A stretch of 64,000 nt of DNA from Leifsonia sp. NPDC080035 (GTDB taxonomy: Bacteria; Actinomycetota; Actinomycetes; Actinomycetales; Microbacteriaceae). The translations under genes were made by a program, and so were the position numbers. This document shows positions 35,473 to 44,112 of the stretch, piece by piece (position 1 is the stretch's first letter; each line of letters opens with the position of its first letter). The notes under the pieces were generated by a model. The model was not told where the DNA came from and made no database searches. It was given only the letters and a program-made list of their open reading frames with translations. The stretch lies in contig NZ_CP157390.1 of NCBI RefSeq assembly GCF_040050925.1, forward strand, positions 558,001 to 622,000, in the 5' to 3' direction.

Positions 35473-35997
35473 ATGTCTGACGACGCGCGACTCCCAGCGG
35501 ACGCCACGGAAGAGGAGCGCAGGGAGGCGGGCGACCGGCTCCGTGAGCGCATCTACGTCACATTCACCGCGCTGGCGATCCTGATGGCGCTGAACGCCCA
35601 CGGCGAGCACCTCGATCCCGGAACCGTGCTCTGGACGCTGCTGATCTCGGTCGTCGGTGTGCTGCTGGCGGGCCTCGCCTCCGACCTCGTCTCGCACATG
35701 ATCGCGCACAACACGCTGCCCTCCGCCCGCGAGTTCCGGCACATGCTGGCCGTCGCATCCCGCGCGCTCGGCGTGCTCGTGGTGCCCGCGGTGATGCTGC
35801 TGCTCGCGCTGTTCGGCGTCGTGCAGGTGCGCACGGCGATGGTCGTGGCGATCGTCGCGCTCATCGCGTCGCTCGCCGTGGTGGCTCGGATCGCCGTCTC
35901 GCGCGCGGGCATCGCCGGCTGGAAGCAGCTCGTCGTGCTGGCCGTGCTCGTCGCGCTCGGCGTGCTCGTCGTCTTCCTGGAGCAGCTGGCCCACTGA
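35473..35997 (+). CDS. Hypothetical membrane protein, four helices
   Basis: A 174-residue protein with an acidic N-terminus (EEERREAGDRL) and four hydrophobic segments, for example VLWTLLISVVGVLLAGLASD, GVLVVPAVMLLLALFGVV, AMVVAIVALIASLAVVARI and LVVLAVLVALGVLVVFLEQL. I do not recognise a family. It lies 25 bp upstream of the MarR gene and probably shares its transcript. Confidence 0.75.
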   Translation: MSDDARLPADATEEERREAGDRLRERIYVTFTALAILMALNAHGEHLDPGTVLWTLLISVVGVLLAGLASDLVSHMIAHNTLPSAREFRHMLAVASRALGVLVVPAVMLLLALFGVVQVRTAMVVAIVALIASLAVVARIAVSRAGIAGWKQLVVLAVLVALGVLVVFLEQLAH

Positions 35998-36022
35998 GCG
36001 CCCCGCCGTGCGAGGATGGCGT

Positions 36023-36532
36023 ATGCCCACCGCGCGCACACGGCCCGATCCGCGCAAGCTGACGGCCGAGGAGGAGGAGCTCTTCCACGCGTTCTACCTG
36101 ATGCGCAGGGGATTCGACCGGACGCTCGATGCGCAGCTGCAGCGCGATGACGGCATCTCGATCTCGGAGCTCGAGGTGCTGATGGCGCTGGTCCGATCGC
36201 CGGGACGCCGCCTGCGGGTGCGCGACCTGGTCGAGCTGACGGGCTGGGAGAAGAGCCGGATCTCGCACCAGGTGACGAGGATGGAGGCGCGCGGCCTCGT
36301 CGAGCGCCAGGACTGCGCCGAGGACAGGCGGGCCACCTGGATCGCGCTCACCGGCGATGGCCGTCGCGTGGTGGTTCGCGCGCTGCCCGGGCACACCAAG
36401 ACCATCCGCCGCATCCTGTACGACGCCCTGACGGCCGAGCAGCAGGACGAGCTGCTCGCCATCGCGCAGCGGATGACGGACGCGATGGACGAGGAGGCCG
36501 GAGGATCCCGCGACGCGGCCGCCGGCGCGTGA
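36023..36532 (+). CDS. MarR-family transcriptional regulator
   Basis: A 169-residue winged-helix protein. RVRDLVELTGWEKSRISHQV is the recognition helix region and GLVERQDCAEDRRATWIALT the wing. Start ATG at 36023 is preferred to GTG at 36008. MarR proteins bind palindromic operators as dimers and respond to phenolics or redox. The downstream gene is a cell-wall ligase on its own promoter. Targets unknown. Confidence 0.92.
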   Translation: MPTARTRPDPRKLTAEEEELFHAFYLMRRGFDRTLDAQLQRDDGISISELEVLMALVRSPGRRLRVRDLVELTGWEKSRISHQVTRMEARGLVERQDCAEDRRATWIALTGDGRRVVVRALPGHTKTIRRILYDALTAEQQDELLAIAQRMTDAMDEEAGGSRDAAAGA

Positions 36533-36650
36533 GGGTTCTCGCAGGCTGACCGTCAGGCAGGCCGCGGCGTCGCTGAGAGCCCGGCGCGGAAAAGCTGGTG
36601 ATTCCTCGGGAACACCGCGGGAAACCAGGGGGTTCGCAGCGTCGGACCTC

Positions 36651-36656
36651 TAGCGT
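36651..36656 (+). promoter_or_regulatory. -10-like TAGCGT, leaderless start of the LCP gene
   Basis: TAGCGT is 6 nt before the GTG at 36663 and no ribosome-binding site is visible. Confidence 0.45.
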
Positions 36657-36662
36657 TCTGCT

Positions 36663-38498
36663 GTGCGACGTCCGAACATCCCCGCAGCCGGCGACTCCGG
36701 CGCCGACGGCTCCCGCGACCGCGAGGAGCCGCCGACCCGCGTCTTCGACAGCGCGCCGTCCGCCGATCCGCGCCGTCCGGTGCGGGCGACGCGTCCGGCC
36801 TCCGGCGTCCCGTCCGGTCGCCGTGGCGGCGCGGGAGCGGCCGGTGGCGCGGGAGCGGCCGGTGCGGCGGGAGCCGGTGGTGTGGCGAGCGCGGACGGCT
36901 TCGACCCCTTCGGGCTCGGCGGCGGACGCGGCGACGGCGGGTCCGGCGGGTACGGGGACGGCGGCTACGGAGGCGGCGGGCACGACGGCGGCTCCGGCGA
37001 TGACGGCAGCGGCGGCGGACCGGGCGACCGCGGCGGTCGCGGCGGTCGTGGCAAGCGCACCCGCAAGCGCACGCGGGCCAAGCGCATCATCGCGTGGACG
37101 GCGGGCGCCCTCGCCGTGCTGCTCGTGGTCCTCGGCGGCTACGCCGCCTACAGCTACTTCCGCTTCGTCGGCGGCGTGACGCACGTCAACGTCATCGACG
37201 ACGCGAACAAGCCCAAGAACGATGTCGACGGCCAGGACCAGAACATCCTGCTTGTCGGCGACGATCACCGGCCGGACGGCGCGACCCAGGCTCAGCTGGA
37301 CCAGCTGAGCACCACCGAGGACGGCGGCGGCACCAACACCGACACGATGATGGTGCTGCACATCCCGGCGAACGGGAAGTCGGCGACGCTCATCTCGCTG
37401 CCGCGCGACTCGTGGGTGGAGGTGCCCGGCCACGGGATGAACAAGCTCAACTCCGCGTTCTCCCTCGGCGGCGGAGGCAGCGACCCGACCAGCGGCGCCA
37501 AGCTGCTCATCCAGACCGTGCAGAACCTGACCGGGCTCACGATCGACCACTACGTGCGGGTCTCGCTCCTCGGCTTCTACACGATCGCCCAGGCGCTCGG
37601 GCCGGTGCAGGTCTGCCTCAACAATGCGGTCGACGACCCGTACTCGGGGGCGAAGTTCCCGGCCGGCGTCTCGACGCTGGACGCCAAGCAGGCGCTCTCC
37701 TTCGTCCGCCAGCGCCACGGCCTGCCGCGCGGCGATCTCGACCGCGTCGTGCGCCAGCAGTACTTCCTCTCCGTGGAGGCGCACAAGTTCCTCTCCGCGG
37801 GCACCCTGCTGAACCCCGGCAAGCTCACGAACGTGCTGGATGCGGTCAGCGGATCCCTGGAGACCGACCCCGGACTCAACTTCCTGCAGCTCGCCGCGCA
37901 GCTGCAGGGCCTCACCGGCGGCAAGATCCAGTCGGCGACCATCCCGATCAGCGGCACCCCGACCATCACGGTGGACGGCGAGGACCTCTCGATCGTGGAG
38001 GTCGACACCGCCGCGATGCCCGCGTTCATCCAGGGACTGATGGGCACCCCGAGCGCATACGACGACGCGAAGGCCGCCAAGCCGGCCGACACCACGGTCA
38101 CCGTACTGAACGGCGGCAGCGCGAACGGCGCGGCGACGCAGGCCACGCAGACGCTCGCCTCCGCGGGCTTCAAGACCGGGACGCCGGGCGACGCGGACAC
38201 CCAGACGACCACGATCATCAAGTACCCGAAGGGCCAGGAGGCGCAGGCGAAGGCGGTCGCCGCCTACGTCGCGGGCGCCGGCGTGCAGGAGACGTCGTCC
38301 GTCAGCGGCGTGACGCTCGTGCTCGGCGACGACGGAAAGATGCCCGCGGCGCCGACCGCGGGCGGCTCGACGGGCGGCTCCGGCGGCGGGTCAGGCGGCT
38401 CCGGCTCCGGCGGCTCGGGAGGCTCCACCGCCCCCAAGCCGGCCCCGACTCCCACCGGCCCCGCCACGAACTACTCCGACACGGTCTGCATCAACTGA
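36663..38498 (+). CDS. LytR-CpsA-Psr (LCP) family cell-wall glycopolymer ligase
   Basis: A 611-residue membrane-anchored enzyme. A long Gly/Arg-rich cytoplasmic N-terminus (about 1-138) precedes one membrane helix (IIAWTAGALAVLLVVLGGY, about 141-160). The LCP domain shows NTDTMMVLHIP, SLPRDSWVEVPG and QALSFVRQRHGL. A LytR_C domain (TVTVLNGGSANGAATQATQ) and a Gly/Ser-rich tail follow. LCP enzymes transfer teichoic-acid-like polymers to peptidoglycan outside the membrane. GTG at 36663. Confidence 0.94.
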   Translation: MRRPNIPAAGDSGADGSRDREEPPTRVFDSAPSADPRRPVRATRPASGVPSGRRGGAGAAGGAGAAGAAGAGGVASADGFDPFGLGGGRGDGGSGGYGDGGYGGGGHDGGSGDDGSGGGPGDRGGRGGRGKRTRKRTRAKRIIAWTAGALAVLLVVLGGYAAYSYFRFVGGVTHVNVIDDANKPKNDVDGQDQNILLVGDDHRPDGATQAQLDQLSTTEDGGGTNTDTMMVLHIPANGKSATLISLPRDSWVEVPGHGMNKLNSAFSLGGGGSDPTSGAKLLIQTVQNLTGLTIDHYVRVSLLGFYTIAQALGPVQVCLNNAVDDPYSGAKFPAGVSTLDAKQALSFVRQRHGLPRGDLDRVVRQQYFLSVEAHKFLSAGTLLNPGKLTNVLDAVSGSLETDPGLNFLQLAAQLQGLTGGKIQSATIPISGTPTITVDGEDLSIVEVDTAAMPAFIQGLMGTPSAYDDAKAAKPADTTVTVLNGGSANGAATQATQTLASAGFKTGTPGDADTQTTTIIKYPKGQEAQAKAVAAYVAGAGVQETSSVSGVTLVLGDDGKMPAAPTAGGSTGGSGGGSGGSGSGGSGGSTAPKPAPTPTGPATNYSDTVCIN

Positions 38499-38504
38499 CC
38501 CCGC

Positions 38505-38553
38505 CCCGAAACCGCCGAGTACGCAGACAATCCGCGTACTCGGCCGTTTCGGG
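38505..38553. terminator. Long inverted repeat between convergent genes
   Basis: Two 20-bp arms (38505-38524 and 38534-38553) match at 19 positions around a 9-nt loop. The LCP gene ends at 38498 and the pyruvate oxidase gene at 38600 in the opposite direction, so it fits a bidirectional terminator. Confidence 0.8.
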
Positions 38554-38599
38554 CCGGCTTTCTGCGTAGTCGGTAGCTTGCCTGCGGGACGGGCGCGGG

Positions 38600-40333
38600 T
38601 CAGTCGAAGAGGCGGCGGAAGACGTTCGTGTCGGCGAGGTCGATGAGCTCGTCGCCGCGGCCCGACATGATCGTCCGCAGCGCGTAGAGGGTGAAGCCGC
38701 CGACCTGCTTGGCGGTGATCGCCGGCGGGATGCTCAGCTCCTGACGCGCCGTGACCACATCCACGAGCGCCGGGCCGTCGTGGGCGAACGCTGTGCGCAG
38801 CGCGCTCTCCAGCTCGTCCGGCTTCTCCACCCGCTGCCCGTGGATGCCGACCGCCTGCGCCACGCGGGCGAAGTCCGGGTTCTCGAGCCCCGTGCCGTAG
38901 GTCACGAAGCCCGCCGCCTTCATCTCCACCTCGACGAAGTTCAGCGACGAGTTGTTGAACACCACGATCTTCACCGGCAGTCTGTTCTGGACCAGGGTCA
39001 GCAGCTCCCCCATCAGCATCGCGAGGCCGCCGTCCCCGGCGAGCGCGACCACCTGGCGCTCGGGGAACGCCGTCTGCGCGCCGATCGCCTGCGGCAGGGC
39101 GTTCGCCATCGTGCCGTGGTTGAACGAGCCGATGAGCCGGCGCGATCCATTCATCCGCAGGTACCGGGCGGCCCACACGACCGGCGAGCCGACGTCCGGG
39201 ATGAACACCGCATCCTCCGCGGACAGTTCGCTGATCAGCCGCGCGACGTACTGCGGGTGGATGGGCGTGCGATTCCTGTCGTTGACCGCGAGGTCGTCCA
39301 GGCTCTTGCGCGCCTTGGCGTAGTGCGCGCGCGATGACTCGAGGTGCTTGGCGTCCGAGCGCTTCGTCAGCCGCGGCAGCAGTGCCTCGATCGTGTCCTT
39401 CACGCTGCCGACGAGTCCGAGGTCGACCGGCGTCCTGCGTCCGAGGTTCTCGCCCCGGATGTCCACCTGGATGATCGTCGCCTTGGACGGATAGAACTGC
39501 TGATACGGGAAGTCGGTGCCGAGCATCAGCAGGGCGTCACAGCTCTCCATCGCCCGGTAGCCGGACGAGAAGCCGAGCAGGCCGGTCATCCCCACGTCGT
39601 ACGGATTGTCGTACTCGACGAACTCCTTGCCGCGCAGCGCGTGCACGACCGGGGCCTTCAGCGCCGCGGCGATGTCGATCAGCTGCGCGTGCGCGCCCTC
39701 CGCTCCGGCGCCGGCGAGGATCGTGACCTTCTTCGCGCCGTTCAGGACCGCGGCGGCCGCGTCCAGCTCGGCGTCGCTCGGCCGCGTCACCCGCGGCGAG
39801 TACGTGATGGGCGCGGACTTGCGGCGGCCGGCCGCGTCGGCGAGGAAGATCTCGCCCGGGATCACGACGACGGCCACACCGCGCCGCTCCACCGCCGTGC
39901 GCATCGCGATCTCCAGGATGCGCGGCAGCTGCTCCGGCATGCTGACGATCTCGCTGTACACGGAGGCCTCGCGGAAGAGATCCTGCGGGTGCGTCTCCTG
40001 GAAGTAGGTGCTGCCGATCTCGGCGCCGGGGATCTGCGCGGCGATCGCGAGCACGGGCACGCGGCTTCGGTTGGCGTCGAACAGCCCGTTGATGAGGTGC
40101 AGGTTGCCCGGCCCGCAGCTGCCGGCGCAGACCGCCAGCTCACCGGTGAGCGCGGCCTCCGCCGCCGCGGCGAACGCCGCCGCCTCCTCGTGCCGCACGT
40201 GCTCCCAGGTCACGTCCCCGGCGCGCCGGAGCGCGTCGGTGAAGCCGTTGAGGGAGTCACCGGGGATTCCGTAGACGCGTTTCACCCCCGCGTCCCTGAT
40301 GATCTCCACGATGGTGTCGGCAACGGTCGGCAT
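38600..40333 (-). CDS. poxB: Pyruvate dehydrogenase (quinone)/pyruvate oxidase-like ThDP enzyme
   Basis: A 577-residue thiamine-diphosphate enzyme. The N-terminal domain has RHEEAAAFAAAAEA with the catalytic Glu, and the C-terminal domain has GDGGLAMLMGELLTLVQN with the ThDP-Mg motif through VVFNNSSL. PoxB oxidises pyruvate to acetate and CO2, passing electrons to quinone at the membrane. The final stretch could carry the lipid-binding role. ATG at 40333 follows GGGGAG. It is divergent from the TetR gene. Confidence 0.9.
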   Translation of the reverse strand: MPTVADTIVEIIRDAGVKRVYGIPGDSLNGFTDALRRAGDVTWEHVRHEEAAAFAAAAEAALTGELAVCAGSCGPGNLHLINGLFDANRSRVPVLAIAAQIPGAEIGSTYFQETHPQDLFREASVYSEIVSMPEQLPRILEIAMRTAVERRGVAVVVIPGEIFLADAAGRRKSAPITYSPRVTRPSDAELDAAAAVLNGAKKVTILAGAGAEGAHAQLIDIAAALKAPVVHALRGKEFVEYDNPYDVGMTGLLGFSSGYRAMESCDALLMLGTDFPYQQFYPSKATIIQVDIRGENLGRRTPVDLGLVGSVKDTIEALLPRLTKRSDAKHLESSRAHYAKARKSLDDLAVNDRNRTPIHPQYVARLISELSAEDAVFIPDVGSPVVWAARYLRMNGSRRLIGSFNHGTMANALPQAIGAQTAFPERQVVALAGDGGLAMLMGELLTLVQNRLPVKIVVFNNSSLNFVEVEMKAAGFVTYGTGLENPDFARVAQAVGIHGQRVEKPDELESALRTAFAHDGPALVDVVTARQELSIPPAITAKQVGGFTLYALRTIMSGRGDELIDLADTNVFRRLFD

Positions 40334-40436
40334 GCGGGTGCTCCCCTCGCTCGGATGCTGGATACCGCCAAACCTACGCTGAGAGAGGAACTCGCACATC
40401 CCGCACATAGCAACGGCGGGTTAACGTGTAGGCGTC

Positions 40437-41069
40437 ATGGTCAAGCAGTCGCGTGCTCTCGTCACCCGTGACGCCATCGTCCGTGGCGCCGCCGAGGTCT
40501 TCCGCGACCGCGGATACGGGCTCGCGTCCATCGCCGACATCGCCTCGGCGGCGGGCATGACCAAGGGCGCGCTCTACTTCCACTTCGCGTCGAAGGACGA
40601 GCTGGCCCGCGCCGTCATCCACGAGCAGCACCAGCGCACGATGGCCGCGTCCGCCGAGATCGTCGCGGAGGGCAGGCCCGCACTGGAGACGATGGTGCTG
40701 CTCAGCCGCAGCCTCGCGCACCAGTTGCTGGAGGATCCCGTCGTGCAGGCGGGCATCCGGCTCACCACGGACGTGTCCACGTCGGCCGAGCCCGTCGTCG
40801 AACCGTACGAGGACTGGTTCCGCACCGGCGAGGAACTGTTCCGTCGCGGGATCGAGGAGGGCGACGTCGCTCCGACCGTCGACCCGGCGATGCTCGGGCA
40901 CTTCCTGTCGCCCGCGTACACCGGCGTGCAGCTGGTCTCGGAGACGCTCACCGGCCGCGCCGATCTGCTGCGGCGCGTGCGCGAGCTCTGGATCGTGCTC
41001 TTGCCCGGGATCGTCCGGGCCGAGCGCCTGGACGCGTTGCGCGGTCTGGCGGACCTCGTCACGGAGTGA
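40437..41069 (+). CDS. TetR regulator of the gamma-butyrolactone receptor (ScbR/ArpA) type
   Basis: A 210-residue regulator starting MVKQSRALVTRDAIVRGAAE and with ASIADIASAAGMTKGALYFHF (helix-turn-helix), the signature of ScbR-like receptors. The ligand domain follows without obvious truncation. No butyrolactone synthase gene lies in the window. A site resembling the receptor's operator is 128 bp downstream (41198-41218). Whether it responds to a butyrolactone is inferred, not seen. Confidence 0.88.
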   Translation: MVKQSRALVTRDAIVRGAAEVFRDRGYGLASIADIASAAGMTKGALYFHFASKDELARAVIHEQHQRTMAASAEIVAEGRPALETMVLLSRSLAHQLLEDPVVQAGIRLTTDVSTSAEPVVEPYEDWFRTGEELFRRGIEEGDVAPTVDPAMLGHFLSPAYTGVQLVSETLTGRADLLRRVRELWIVLLPGIVRAERLDALRGLADLVTE

Positions 41070-41197
41070 GGTCGCGCGTGAGCGCGATCCCCGCGGAGAA
41101 GTACGCCCGACCGCCGTCCCCCCATCGACTGCACCGGCAAGGCCGGCTCCCGTCACGACGTCGGTCGGGCGTCCCCCGCGCGTCCAGCATACACGGT

Positions 41198-41218
41198 AAC
41201 CGGTCGATCGGTTTGTTT
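41198..41218. promoter_or_regulatory. ARE-like site (autoregulatory element of butyrolactone receptors)
   Basis: AACCGGTCGATCGGTTTGTTT resembles the ACCG...CGGTTTGT pattern of Streptomyces ARE boxes. It lies between the receptor-like TetR gene and the DUF3566 gene, upstream of a TACACT -10-like word (about 41258). Confidence 0.45.
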
Positions 41219-41323
41219 CGCGGGGCAGGGCGTGCGGGACACCCGCCGCGCGGCCGGTACACTTGCGCGAGGGGATCCGGCGTACGACGGACGTGACACG
41301 AGCACCATCCTGGGGAGGCCGCC

Positions 41324-41701
41324 ATGTCGGCGAAGAAGAAGCAGACCAAGCGGGCGACCATGCGCCTGGTCTACATCGACTTCTGGTCGGCGCTGAAGAT
41401 GTCGTTCCTGGTCAGCCTCGTGCTCGCCGTGATCACCGTCGTCCTCGCGCTCCTGTTCTGGGAGGCGCTCGACCGCCTCGGCGTCGTCAAGACCGTCAGC
41501 GACCTGCTGGAGAGCATCGCCGGCGACCAGGGCACATCGCTCGTCTCCGGCCTGACGTTCCCGAACGTGATGACATTCACGCTCGTCGTCGCGCTGCTGG
41601 AGGTGTTCGTCGTCTCCGCGCTCGGCGCCATCTTCGCCGCCCTGTTCAACCTCGCGACCACCGCCGTGGGCGGCTGGAAGGTCACCTTCGGGAGCGACTG
41701 A
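41324..41701 (+). CDS. DUF3566 membrane protein
   Basis: A 125-residue protein beginning MSAKKKQTKRATMRLVYIDF with two hydrophobic segments (SFLVSLVLAVITVVLALLFW and TFTLVVALLEVFVVSALGAI). In many actinobacteria a DUF3566 gene follows gyrA near the origin; here it is away from that context. A GGGGAGG precedes the ATG. Its 3' end overlaps the convergent bioQ gene by 20 bp. Confidence 0.9.
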   Translation: MSAKKKQTKRATMRLVYIDFWSALKMSFLVSLVLAVITVVLALLFWEALDRLGVVKTVSDLLESIAGDQGTSLVSGLTFPNVMTFTLVVALLEVFVVSALGAIFAALFNLATTAVGGWKVTFGSD

Positions 41702-42311
41702 GCTCCAGCCCACCGACGAACAGGCCGACACCGAACGCGAACTCGGCCGCGGGGTCGTCGTCCTCGGCCGGCGCAGCGCCCGCATCGGAGAGCACACCGA
41801 TCGAGTCGTACTGCATCCGCTGCTGCTCGTGCGAGACGTGGCCGAGCACGAAGTGCAGGAGCGCGGTGGCGGCGCGGCCCGAGGTCGCGTCGTCGAACCC
41901 GCCCGCGGCGACGGCGGCGGCGAGCCGGTCGTGCGCGAGCGTCGAGCCGAGGCCGAGCGCGAGCGTACTGGCAACGACCTCGGCGCCGTCGCGGTAGGCG
42001 AGCAGCGCATCCCGCAGCGCCGCGGCCTCGGCACGCACGCCGGACATCCCGTCGCCCGGAACGGCAGCGGCGCTGTCCGCGGGTGCGGCGACGCGGCGCA
42101 CGGCGGCCTGCGCGACGATCCGGTCGGCCAGCTCGGCGAGCAGCGTCTGCTTGTTGGGGAAGTGCCAGTACAGCGCGCTCGGCTGCACGTCGAGCGCGGC
42201 GGCGAGCCGGCGCATCGTCAAGTCGGGGAGACCGTAATCGTCGAGGATGCGCAGGGCCGTCAGCGCGACATCGTCGCGGGTGTGCCTGCGGCCGCTTTCG
42301 TTTCCCGTCAC
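41682..42311 (-). CDS. bioQ: BioQ-type TetR repressor of biotin genes
   Basis: A 209-residue TetR protein with LTMRRLAAALDVQPSALYWHF as helix-turn-helix and a TetR_C-like C-terminal domain. It is divergent from bioY. The promoter region between carries TGAAC-N3-GTTCA palindromes matching the BioQ box described in Corynebacterium (TGAAC-N3-GTTAC) and mycobacteria. BioQ represses biotin genes. GTG at 42311 is 7 nt after TATAGT, so its mRNA is probably leaderless. The name rests on site and context. Confidence 0.8.
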   Translation of the reverse strand: MTGNESGRRHTRDDVALTALRILDDYGLPDLTMRRLAAALDVQPSALYWHFPNKQTLLAELADRIVAQAAVRRVAAPADSAAAVPGDGMSGVRAEAAALRDALLAYRDGAEVVASTLALGLGSTLAHDRLAAAVAAGGFDDATSGRAATALLHFVLGHVSHEQQRMQYDSIGVLSDAGAAPAEDDDPAAEFAFGVGLFVGGLELSRSRR

Positions 42312-42315
42312 GTCA

Positions 42316-42352
42316 TCACTATAGTGAACACCGTTCAGGTGAACAGTGTTCA
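42316..42352. promoter_or_regulatory. Divergent bioQ/bioY promoter with tandem BioQ operators
   Basis: TGAACACCGTTCA (42325-42337) and TGAACAGTGTTCA (42340-42352) are near-identical 13-bp palindromes with starts 15 bp apart. TCACTATAGTGA (42316-42327) overlaps the first and supplies TATAGT -10 words on both strands, one 7 nt before the bioQ GTG. Repressor binding would block both promoters. Confidence 0.75.
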
Positions 42353-42376
42353 GGTGTAACCGACGAAGGAATCCCG

Positions 42377-43018
42377 ATGACCACCTCCCCCGCTCCCGCC
42401 GGCCGCACGCGCCTCCGGCGACTGGACGCCACCGACCTCGCGCGCGTGGCGGTCTTCGCCGCAGTCGTCGCGGTGCTCGGCCTCCCCGGCGGTTTCACCG
42501 TCTTCGGCTCGGTGCCCATCACCGCTCAGACGCTGGGTGTGATGCTGGCGGGCGCGATCCTCGGGCCCTGGCTCGGCGCGCTGTCGATGACGGTCCTGCT
42601 CGCGCTCGTCGCGGTCGGGCTGCCGCTGCTGGCCGGCGGCCGCGGGGGCATCGGCGTGTTCGTCGGCCCCTCGGCAGGCTACGCGCTCGGCTGGATCGTC
42701 GGCGCGCTCGTCATCGGGCTGATCGTGCACGCCGGCGGACGCAAGCCCGCGCCCTGGCGGACCGCGCTGGGCATCGCCGTCGGCGGCATCCTGGTGATCT
42801 ACGCCGTCGGCATCCCGGTGCAGAGCCTCGTCACCCGCCTGCCGCTCGGCCCGACCGCGCTCAGCAGCCTGGTCTTCGTGCCGGGCGACATCGTGAAGGC
42901 AGTCATCGCCACCGCGATCGTCACGACGCTCGTGCGCGCCTACCCGCGGGCCTTCCGCCGGGTCTGGGCGGTTCGGCCGGCCGAGGTGCCGGCGCGGGAC
43001 GCCGCGCCCGTGCCGTGA
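42377..43018 (+). CDS. bioY: Biotin transporter substrate-binding component BioY
   Basis: A 213-residue membrane protein, the S component of the ECF biotin transporter. GSVPITAQTLGVMLAGAILG is the family signature, followed by GVFVGPSAGYALGWIVGALV and a last helix pair. It binds biotin with high affinity. ATG at 42377 has AAGGA upstream. Upstream in-frame sequence belongs to the bioQ gene region and is excluded. It overlaps the ligase gene by 4 bp. Confidence 0.94.
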   Translation: MTTSPAPAGRTRLRRLDATDLARVAVFAAVVAVLGLPGGFTVFGSVPITAQTLGVMLAGAILGPWLGALSMTVLLALVAVGLPLLAGGRGGIGVFVGPSAGYALGWIVGALVIGLIVHAGGRKPAPWRTALGIAVGGILVIYAVGIPVQSLVTRLPLGPTALSSLVFVPGDIVKAVIATAIVTTLVRAYPRAFRRVWAVRPAEVPARDAAPVP

Positions 43019-44112
43019 TCGTCGTCATCGACCCCGCCGAGGGGGGCCTGCTGGAGCGGCTGCGGGCGGTCAGAGCCGCCGGGGACGCACCCCTCGTCGG
43101 CGACCCGCGCTGGCCGGCCGCGCAGTGGGACGCGGTCCGCGCGACCGCCGCGGCCGCGCGTCCCGGGCACGACATCGGCTGGGCGACGCTGACCTCGGGG
43201 AGCAGCGGATCCCCGCGGATGGTGCTGCGCACCGAGGAGTCGTGGGCCGCGTCGTACCACGCGGTTTCCGGCTACCTTCGTGCGGCCGCCGGCGGCACGG
43301 TCGCGCTGCCCGCACCGCCCGCGTCCTCTCTGACGCTGTTCTCGCTCGCGCACGCTCTCGGCGGCGGCCCCCGGCCGCTGCTCGGCGCGGTGGACGACGC
43401 CGCCACCTGCCTGCACGGGACACCGCAGGCGCTGCGCGCCGTCCTCGATCGCGGCGTCCCCTGCGGGCTGCGGTCCGCTCTGGTCGGCGGTTCGCACCTC
43501 GATGGTGCCCTCCGCGCCCACGCGGACGCCGCCGGCATCCGCGTGACCTCCTACTACGGCGCGGCGGAGCTGTCGTTCGTCGCGGTGGACGAGGGCGACG
43601 GGCTGCGCGCGTTCCCCGGAGTCGAGCTCCGCATCCACGACGGCGTGCTCTGGGTGCGCTCCCCGTACATCGCCGCCGGATACGCGAGGGGCGACGGCTC
43701 CGGGCCGCTCCGCCGGGACGGCGAATGGGCGTCGGTCGGCGACCGCGCCGCCCTCGACGGCGGACGCCTCCGGCTGCTCGGGCGAGCGGACGACGCCATC
43801 CTGAGCGCGTCGGCGACCATCGTGCCCGAGGAGGTGGAGGCGGTGCTGCGCGCCGTACCCGGCGTGCGCGACGTCCTGGTGTTCGGGCTGCCGCGCGAAC
43901 CGGTCGGCGCGCTGGTCGCCGCGCTCGTCGAGGCGGACGGCGTGGTCCCGCTCCCGGAGCTCCGCGCCGCCGCCGCCGCACGGCTGTCGCCAGCGCACCG
44001 GCCGCGACGGTGGTACGCCGGACCGCTGCCGCGCACCTCCTCGGGCAAGCCGGCCCGGGCGGAGGCCGCACGGCTCGCGACCGACGGGCAGGTGGACCGT
44101 GTCGGCTCCTGA
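43015..44112 (+). CDS. Short AMP-forming acyl-CoA ligase in the biotin operon
   Basis: A 365-residue ANL-superfamily ligase that lacks the usual first ~100 residues. It keeps the P-loop TSGSSGSPRMVL (about 59-70), SYYGAAELSF, GDRAALDGGRLRLLGRADDA and the C-terminal PRTSSGKPARAE with the catalytic Lys. Size is like MenE. It sits between bioY and a thiolase, as yhfT does in Bacillus subtilis (yhfUTS, BirA-controlled). A carboxylic acid linked to biotin, such as pimelate or a biotin catabolite, is a plausible but inferred substrate. GTG at 43015. Confidence 0.82.
   Translation: MIVVIDPAEGGLLERLRAVRAAGDAPLVGDPRWPAAQWDAVRATAAAARPGHDIGWATLTSGSSGSPRMVLRTEESWAASYHAVSGYLRAAAGGTVALPAPPASSLTLFSLAHALGGGPRPLLGAVDDAATCLHGTPQALRAVLDRGVPCGLRSALVGGSHLDGALRAHADAAGIRVTSYYGAAELSFVAVDEGDGLRAFPGVELRIHDGVLWVRSPYIAAGYARGDGSGPLRRDGEWASVGDRAALDGGRLRLLGRADDAILSASATIVPEEVEAVLRAVPGVRDVLVFGLPREPVGALVAALVEADGVVPLPELRAAAAARLSPAHRPRRWYAGPLPRTSSGKPARAEAARLATDGQVDRVGS

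Noticed and set aside
36600..36650. ECF-type promoter (GGGAAC ... GTT or CGTC) before the LCP gene
   Set aside because: Spacings of 14 or 26 nt to CGTC do not fit a sigma E-type promoter well, and the simpler TAGCGT box is closer to the start.
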